Assembly: GCF_012489685.1 (NCBI RefSeq) | Contig: NC_080046.1 | Span: 64,743,984-64,807,983 of the forward strand | Length of the DNA: 64,000 nucleotides | Origin: Lotus japonicus | Lineage: Eukaryota; Streptophyta; Magnoliopsida; Fabales; Fabaceae | Reading direction: 5' to 3' | Part shown: one piece after another, positions 57,612 through 64,000 of the stretch | How the letters are laid out: each line of letters begins with the position of its first letter | Position numbering within the stretch: position 1 is the first letter of the stretch | Translations under genes and position numbers: made by a program | The notes under the pieces: model-generated | Told to the model about the DNA's origin: nothing | What the model saw: only the letters and a program-made list of their open reading frames with translations | Databases searched by the model: none

Positions 57612-57866
57612 ATATTATTTTTTTACAGCAAAAGAAGAAGAGCTTTATTGAATAATTGAGAAATAAGAGTCATGAGAACAAGCCTCTCATGAAAACTTAA
57701 TTGAATCCAAAACATGCTTATACCATTTTTGGAAGAGCACATTTGGGAAAAAATCTCATTAAAATCTTAATTAGGAAAAACTCATTGAGATAAAAGGAAA
57801 AAGAATTCTCAAATAACCAAGCGGCTAGAAACCCTCAAAAAAAGACCCATTACACCCATTAAAATA
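57612..57866 (-). mobile_element. LINE 3' tail in unit 2
   Basis: An insert absent from unit 1. It starts with a T run and has gaaaaactcattgaga-type sequence similar to the tail of the LINE at 55748-56470. Target duplication not clear. Confidence 0.6.
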
Positions 57867-57931
57867 GTTATACTACAATAAAATTCACAAATCATTTCTT
57901 ACACCACATAATGTGCAGATTTGTAATCTAG

Positions 57932-60045
57932 TTATAATACATTTTGCAAGTGTTGTGATTGTGAGAGCTCATGGTTGATGGCGGATTTTAGCTCATTGAG
58001 AAATGGTTGTGCTCGATCTAAAGCCATAACTTTTTCCACTGAATCATCAAGTTGCACAGGGTTGTAATCTCTGATGTTTTTAAATAGCACAGGTGGGCCA
58101 AAATATGGAGAGTCCAGCCTTGGAAAAGGTTGTTGGCTCAATTCCATTAGTCTCTTATCACACTTTAACATCTTCTCATAGTGTTTGCCCAAATCTCCAC
58201 TAGCGAACTCCAAATGATGAATCCTACATGATTAACTCATATTTCACATAGGCATTACAATTCATTCACATACAATTAGAGAAATTATAAAGCAAAGTTG
58301 ACCTATTTTTGAAGGGGTTGTCTAAATCATACAAATTTATTTTAGGTAAATAACACTAGCTTAAGTAAAGCGTCCTAGGTTTACTTTTAGTTCATGACAC
58401 ATGCCAAATAATTATTGAACCATTTAAAACTAGAGCAGTTTCAGCCAATGTTCACTTTGAGATTTACACTATATTTAAAAGAAAATGTGTTAAAGATGTG
58501 TCTTGTACTTTAAAATTATTACTTTTAATTCCTATTAAAATATTATTCAATCATAATGCTACACATTACAAAAAAATATCATGTTTTCTAATCGGTCACA
58601 AAAGACTAAAAGTACAAGAATTCTGTATTTTTTAATGATTGCAATAGAAAATTTTATATAGGGTTTAAAATTAAAATTTATTGATTTTAGTTGAGTGCCA
58701 CTAGTAGGTAACCCTGAATTTTAACCTAAGCATATGTGACAAAAAATAAAATAAAATGTTTAACAAAGAAAATAAATACATACCGGTACGTCATAGCATG
58801 ACCTCCTGTGAAATCATGATCTGATATCTCCCACGTGGTGTGTGTGCTTTGTGAACTAATCTCCTTATGAAAAATTGGTTGCTCATCAAGCTGGGGATGA
58901 AAAAAGAATTTCATTATCAAATAATGTATATTGATTATTCTAATTTATCAAGAGGAAAAGACCATGAAAGAAATTAATAAGAATAGGAAGAATAACACAC
59001 CTCAATTTCAAGGATTTCAGTCTTGTTTTCTTCAATAAAAGCTCTTATGGCCGAAATGTTATCCCATGGTACTTCAGCTTTGAACTTTTTCTTCTTACTG
59101 CTATCTAAAATCTCCCATATAAGCTTTCTCCTTACAAATTGACACTTCACCACCAATTCGTTGACATTTGTAGGTATAAACTGCATCAAAATTATTTATA
59201 TTAAATGTGTATTCCTTAATTTCTAGCTAAAAAATAAATGTTTTTTAAATGAAATTAATTTTTATATGCATACACATTAATCTTTATTAGCCATATATCA
59301 TAACTTACATTGTATTTTCCGATATTCAGCAACTTAGCATAAAAAGTAGCAGGTGCGAACTTGAGCGTTGTTGATGAGTTTTGCTTTTTGGATTTTTGCA
59401 TCTTACGCCACATTTCCTCTCGTTCTTTCATTGCAGACGCCGTGCGCTTCAATCCGAGTGGTGGTTTAGGGCACAAATTGCGTTCCAATCTTGCATTGAG
59501 TAGATGTGGCTGCAAAAAAATTAAAATTAGAAAGAAACAAAAACATTTATTCATAAAGTATGAAATTAAAAAATATGCACTTTGTAGAATCACTTTACAC
59601 ATACAAATTTCAGAAAGAAAAAAAAAACTTTACACATACAACCAACTTCAGCTTTTTGCCCATCCGATACTCAATTTTCAAAAAAAAAATAATATTTGAA
59701 TTAAAATAAAACAAAATCTCACATAGTCAATTTTTTTCTCTGTTGCCACTGCGTTCTGTCTCTTTTCTCCCTGATACATGAAATCAACCCCCTAATTCAC
59801 TTCCCCTCTATTCCTCAAATGTGTATCATATTTTAAATTGATTTCTAACATGGATAAAAATTGAAATTCTATTGGTTTAAACTGACAGTATCCTTTAATC
59901 TCTAAAGTAATTCACTGCAAGAAACTGTTTCTTAAAAAAAAAATTGGAATCCACTACAAGAAACAGTTTAATTAACCTGACTAACCTCTCTCTCGTTCAT
60001 TGAAGATGATGAGAGCTCCAATCCAAATGGTGGTTTAGTGTTCAT
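57932..60045 (-). CDS. ASG1-like (At4g30780-like) plant protein, copy 2
   Basis: Five exons: 59986-60045, 59309-59509, 59001-59180, 58784-58890 and 57932-58223, 279 residues, same structure as copy 1. It begins MNTKPPFGLELSSSSMNERE. Exon 2 opens PHLLNARLERNLCPKPPLGL and carries AMKEREEMWRKMQKSKKQN, a basic helix that could be a nuclear signal. Exon 3 has NELVVKCQFVRRKLIWEILD and ISAIRAFIEENKTEILEIE. The last exon has FASGDLGKHYEKMLKCDKRL and FPRLDSPYFGPP. Both copies keep open frames and splice sites, so both may be expressed. It lies about 570 bp downstream of the allantoinase stop on the same strand. Confidence 0.82.
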
Positions 60046-60611
60046 AATTCCTTCCAATATTTCACTGATTTTTTACAGCTATATATAAGAAATAGTTTTT
60101 ATTTTATATATTTTAAATTCAAAGACAGTTTAACCTAACTAATTCTATCTAATCGTTTCAAAAAATCCTAACTAACAGCTTTATCGTCCCTATCAAATAG
60201 TAAATAATACTATTCTATTACTTCGGCCTATCAAAACAACTATTTCACAACATCCGTAAAATAAAAATCTATTAAAATATTACTAGTTTATGTATTTAAT
60301 TACCTTCCAATCGATATTTACTATATTATTTCTTTTTATTATCCACTTATTAATTGATTCACATTATCTATTCAGAGGATGTACAAATATCATAATTTGA
60401 AATTACCATAATTATTTATTTCTATAAAGATTTCCATAATTTTAAAATGTTTATTTTCACTATTGGATTAACTTGAAGGGTTAGGACTCAGGATTGAATC
60501 TCAATAGACATGAATCCGCAAACTCAATCTGTAGAATATTTTAGTTAGTATTATTACACCAAGTTTGAATTTGATGATACTTTCTGAGCAGTGATCAAGT
60601 ATCAAACATTT

Positions 60612-63600
60612 TCATTTGGCTAGAATTGGAACACCACAGGCTGCAGGAGCATGCTTCCCATCCTTGAACACAAGGTTTCCTCTGACAAAAGTGTCCAACA
60701 CTTTTCCGGATAACCTTCGTCCCATATAAGCAGAGAGGTTCTGAATACCAAAGAGTCATTTTTTTCAGTTTGTCTAAAAAGTTCAGCAAGAAGAAGCAAC
60801 CATATAGTAGTTTAAAATGTTTTGATTTATAGTTGGAACAAGGAAACCCATAGACAGAATGAGTTAAATAACAGAATAAAGAAGAATTAAGACGTACCGG
60901 ATGTTTAAGGAAAACAGGATAATCATCATTCAGCTCAAACTCCAGCTCCGGGTGCCAAACTACAATATCTGCATGGTTTCCAACTACAATGGCTCCCTAA
61001 AGCATAAAATGGAAACTTTAGTCAGATTAGAACTGTGAATTATTTTCAAAGAAGCATATATGTTGACTTAACAATCTCACAAGTGCAATATTCAAGTGAC
61101 TTATCATGTGGCCTTTTTCGATAATAATAATAATTATAATCAATGGAAGCAAATCATCTAGATATTAGTTCTCTGCTTTTAATTTACAATGCATTACTTT
61201 AGCAAATGATAATATTTTCAAATAGGATACCAAAAGGACCTTCTCTTGAGTTGCCATCTTAGATGGATCTTAAATCCTATAGCAGCAATGAGGTAAAATC
61301 CCTTCTTTAAGACAAGGGCAATGGCCAATGAGGACTGCTTATTAGGATTGAAAAGCGTGACTAAAAAGCCTAGGGTTCAAGCCATGCTTCTTTTTTTGAT
61401 AGGTCATCTACATGTACCATTGTAAATCCTTGAGGTGACAAGTTACTTGTAGCATGCCTTAACTTTAAAACGAGACAACTTCCTGTTTGTGAAAACTTGC
61501 CCAAACCAAAATCTCATTTCTTCTATTAATATTTTTCAATTACTTGTTTCAAAAGAATTGAGCAAACATTATTCCAGGTAGAAATTAAAATTATACAATT
61601 ATAATGCAATTTTTTAGCTCATCAAATTCCCTATTACAAATAGGGCGGTCTGTGAAGAGGAGATGGAAACAACAATCATGTTACCTTTGATGCTATCCCC
61701 GCAAGTGTTGCAGGTTTCTGGCTCCACAATAACGATAATTGCTCTAGAGTTAATCCGTGTTTCTTCCCATATGACCATGTCACTGGAAGATCAAACTACA
61801 AGCCTCCCAATAGAACATCAATTAGTCTTTGGATCAATAACAGCAGTTAGTTATATTTGATAAATAAACAATATTTTTAGTAGCATAAACTGTATTATAT
61901 GATGTTGACCAATTTAAAGATCCTATATATTCTTCAGGCCAGATATCTACATTTCACAAATAATAGAAAAAAAGAAATTACAGTAGTTACACACTCTTGT
62001 TGATGTACGGGTACGGCACATTGTTTAGTTGCACTGTACAACAAATAATAAAACTACAAAATGGGTAGACCCAACAGATATTAGTATTTTTTATGACCAC
62101 AGCTAAGCATTTTCTTCACTCAACAACCAATCTGTAGATTTTTCTAATAATTTCATTGTATTGCATCAAGTAACAAATTTTTTTTTTTTTTTTTTTTTTG
62201 AAAACAAAAGTTATATATATAGATATAAAAGGTCGATAGTACAAATTTGAAAGCTCTACCCTTCGCTGAACAAAAATTCACAAACCTGTAAAGATGATAT
62301 GCCACCCCACGCCTTCAAGAAGTCACCCTCCTTAAGAAGCTTGAGTTCAGGTACAGTGGGTGAGTGATCAGAAGTTAATAGGTCAATGTGGCCCTCCTAA
62401 AAAATGAAGAATAAAACAGGTAAAAGTAATGAAATTACATATGATTAAAGTAAGGGGATACTTTGTATTATGGAACAAAAGAATACCAATACAGCCTCCC
62501 ACAACTTTTCTTTGTTGAATGCATCACGAATGGGCGGGGAACACTTAAAACGAGTATCACCATCTGGTATCTCTTCAGATGAGAAAGCCAAGTAATGGGA
62601 GCAAGTCTCAACGCTTATGCTGTCACCACGGAGTTTTGCTTCCTGTACGATATAAAAGTATAACATTAGCATATCCTCTAACCATGAGCTTTTATCATGT
62701 TACATTTCACAAGGCTTTGGAAAGAATGGACTGGAACTTTGTTGTAGTGTGCAGGTTATGCTGTTATCAAATATATCTTTAGTTGCATGATATAATTTCA
62801 CTAGTGTTTGTTTGCCCTTAAATATTATTTCTTTGTACGGGTCCGTGCATAATTTTGGTGTTATTCACATGGATTTATTAAGAGTTTTTCACTTCCTGTC
62901 TCCTGACACGTGCAAAGACTGGATAATTTGTCATAAACCAACTATCCTAAAGTTTAAACAGTTTAGTGAAGAGACATGAATGAATTTATATTATATTTCT
63001 AACGCCCCTTCAGGCAAGAGTCTATTGGTCTTGAAGCGTGGACAATGCACATACCCACATATGTTCTGTTGAAATTCATCTTTTTTATTAGAAAAATGGG
63101 GGCAATAAGGATCATGTTGATACCATGTCATGAAGCAACTATTTCAAAAGCTTAAGTTGTAAGGTGAAAACATATGACTAGTTTTATATTATATTTCTAA
63201 CATTACATTTCATGTTTACCCCCTTAGGCTCACTTTTTTCTTTTACTTGTTTTGTTAAGGAAGATATTTTATCCTCTCCATAAAATACTGACCTTCTTTT
63301 CTCTACAATAAAGTTTCTTCAATTAATCAAAAGAGGATAACTAATTATTAAAAACCTCTAATAGTTTTTTATAAATATATGGTTCTGGCATTATAATGAA
63401 TGTGCATTTAGATACCTTTTTAAACTCATTTCAACATAAAGCTGTTCCTATGTTTAAACTTCAGTTAACTACAGTGATCATTATCAAACAGCATTGCTTA
63501 TGGTTGTCAATCAACAGCAAAAGAGTGTTTCATGTTTAAACATCATAGGAACATAATGTTCAATTATAGAAATAGCCCATAATACCTTAATCAGATCTAA

Positions 63601-64000
63601 GGAAACACTTGAATCAGACAAGTGGACAATGTGAACATGTGCTCCTTCTAAAGGACCGCCATGTATAGTGTCCTTTGTAACATCTACAAGCTCTTTAATG
63701 GCTGCCTCCTCCCTGGTTAAGTAAAGAAGAGATTAGGTAATTTTTCAGTAAATTCAATTGGCATTATGCCATTTTAAGACATAAGGTATTATGCTCATCC
63801 AAGATCCCAAATGGATTGTATCATGGAAAAGCATAATGGATATTTCGTACATATCATTAGCTTCTCATAGAATATTCAAAAACATGTCCTGAGAATCATA
63901 TTTTCATCACTATTTCCTTTCATACAATGATAAAGCTCTAGAAAATGGATAGCCTTCATCTTCCTAACACTTTCAGACACTTGCCTCATCAGACTGCAGT
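60612..64000 (-). CDS. ALN: Allantoinase, 3' part of the gene (continues beyond the right edge)
   Basis: Six 3' exons are in the window: 63586-63712, 62487-62642, 62286-62396, 61685-61795, 60898-60996 and 60612-60740. The protein reads [20 protein letters not shown], then [10 protein letters not shown], a conserved [32 protein letters not shown] (metal-site Asp and active-site region), [28 protein letters not shown] and a last exon ending [11 protein letters not shown]. It is an amidohydrolase that opens allantoin to allantoate in the ER/Golgi during purine breakdown, and supports ureide transport in tropical legumes. The visible frame is intact. The N-terminal half, with the first metal ligands, lies outside the window. 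The preceding intron runs past 64000. Confidence 0.96.
62168..62200. repeat. Poly(T) tract in an allantoinase intron
   Basis: Over 20 T residues in a row, then gaaaacaaaag; possibly the tail of a small minus-strand retroposon, no other sign of one. Confidence 0.6.

Larger units (their letters stand above)
56862..60985. repeat. Tandem segmental duplication, unit 2
   Basis: Second copy of the segment at about 52365-56818, here joined to the complete end of the allantoinase gene, which makes it the more ancestral arrangement for that gene. Carries a MITE, a SINE and a LINE tail not found in unit 1. Confidence 0.9.

Noticed and set aside
61300..61445. SINE-like sequence with a ggttcaagcc motif in an allantoinase intron
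   Set aside because: Box A is poor and neither an A-rich end nor target duplications were found.

Overview
The window is nuclear DNA of a flowering plant, most likely a dicot and possibly a legume. Genes have short exons and AT-rich introns with GT..AG borders. The families are plant ones: a CC-NBS-LRR receptor, PPR proteins, a NAC factor, an LDAP/SRPP protein and allantoinase. The spaces between genes hold copia, hAT, LINE, SINE and MITE sequence. The legume assignment is inference from gene flavour and repeats, not from a diagnostic marker. All exon models were built by eye from protein similarity and splice sites, and every complete model was checked to keep an open frame.

Layout. 1-4.1 kb: an intact-looking Ty1/copia gag-pol on the minus strand that runs off the left edge. 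It lies directly against the last three exons of TIM44 (plus, 4.4-4.9 kb). 6.4-7.7 kb: an unidentified exon-like locus. 8.4-10.3 kb: a three-exon NAC gene (minus) with a very short tail. 12.5-16.3 kb: a full-length single-exon CNL resistance gene (plus), followed by exon-like fragments and a decayed LRR relic. 18.4-22.6 kb: a mitochondrial ribosomal protein uL14 gene (HLL type, plus). Its first intron carries a non-autonomous LTR retroelement with three LTRs. 23.7-30.0 kb: a PLS/E-type PPR gene (minus) head to head with the 11-exon tRNA 2'-O-methyltransferase TRM7/FTSJ1 gene (plus), 241 bp apart. 31.8 kb: a small Josephin-like protein gene. 33.9-35.7 kb: a P-type mitochondrial PPR gene (plus). 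36.5-37.3 kb: an LDAP/SRPP lipid-droplet protein gene (minus). 38.8-39.3 kb: a small MSP-domain gene (minus) with a 1.67-kb hAT insertion just upstream of its start codon. 44.4-50.2 kb: an 11-coding-exon DUF1771-Smr gene (minus). 52.4-61.0 kb: a tandem segmental duplication carrying two copies of an ASG1-like gene and a duplicated last exon of allantoinase. The parent allantoinase gene (minus) begins at 60.6 kb and leaves the window on the right.

There is no operon-like logic; these are independent housekeeping, defence and metabolic genes. Three proteins are expected in mitochondria (TIM44, uL14m and the P-type PPR). The striking content is structural. One element has three LTRs. Several insertions can be proved because the duplicated unit preserves the empty site. 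Transposons sit in or near introns and 5' ends of TIM44, HLL and the MSP gene.
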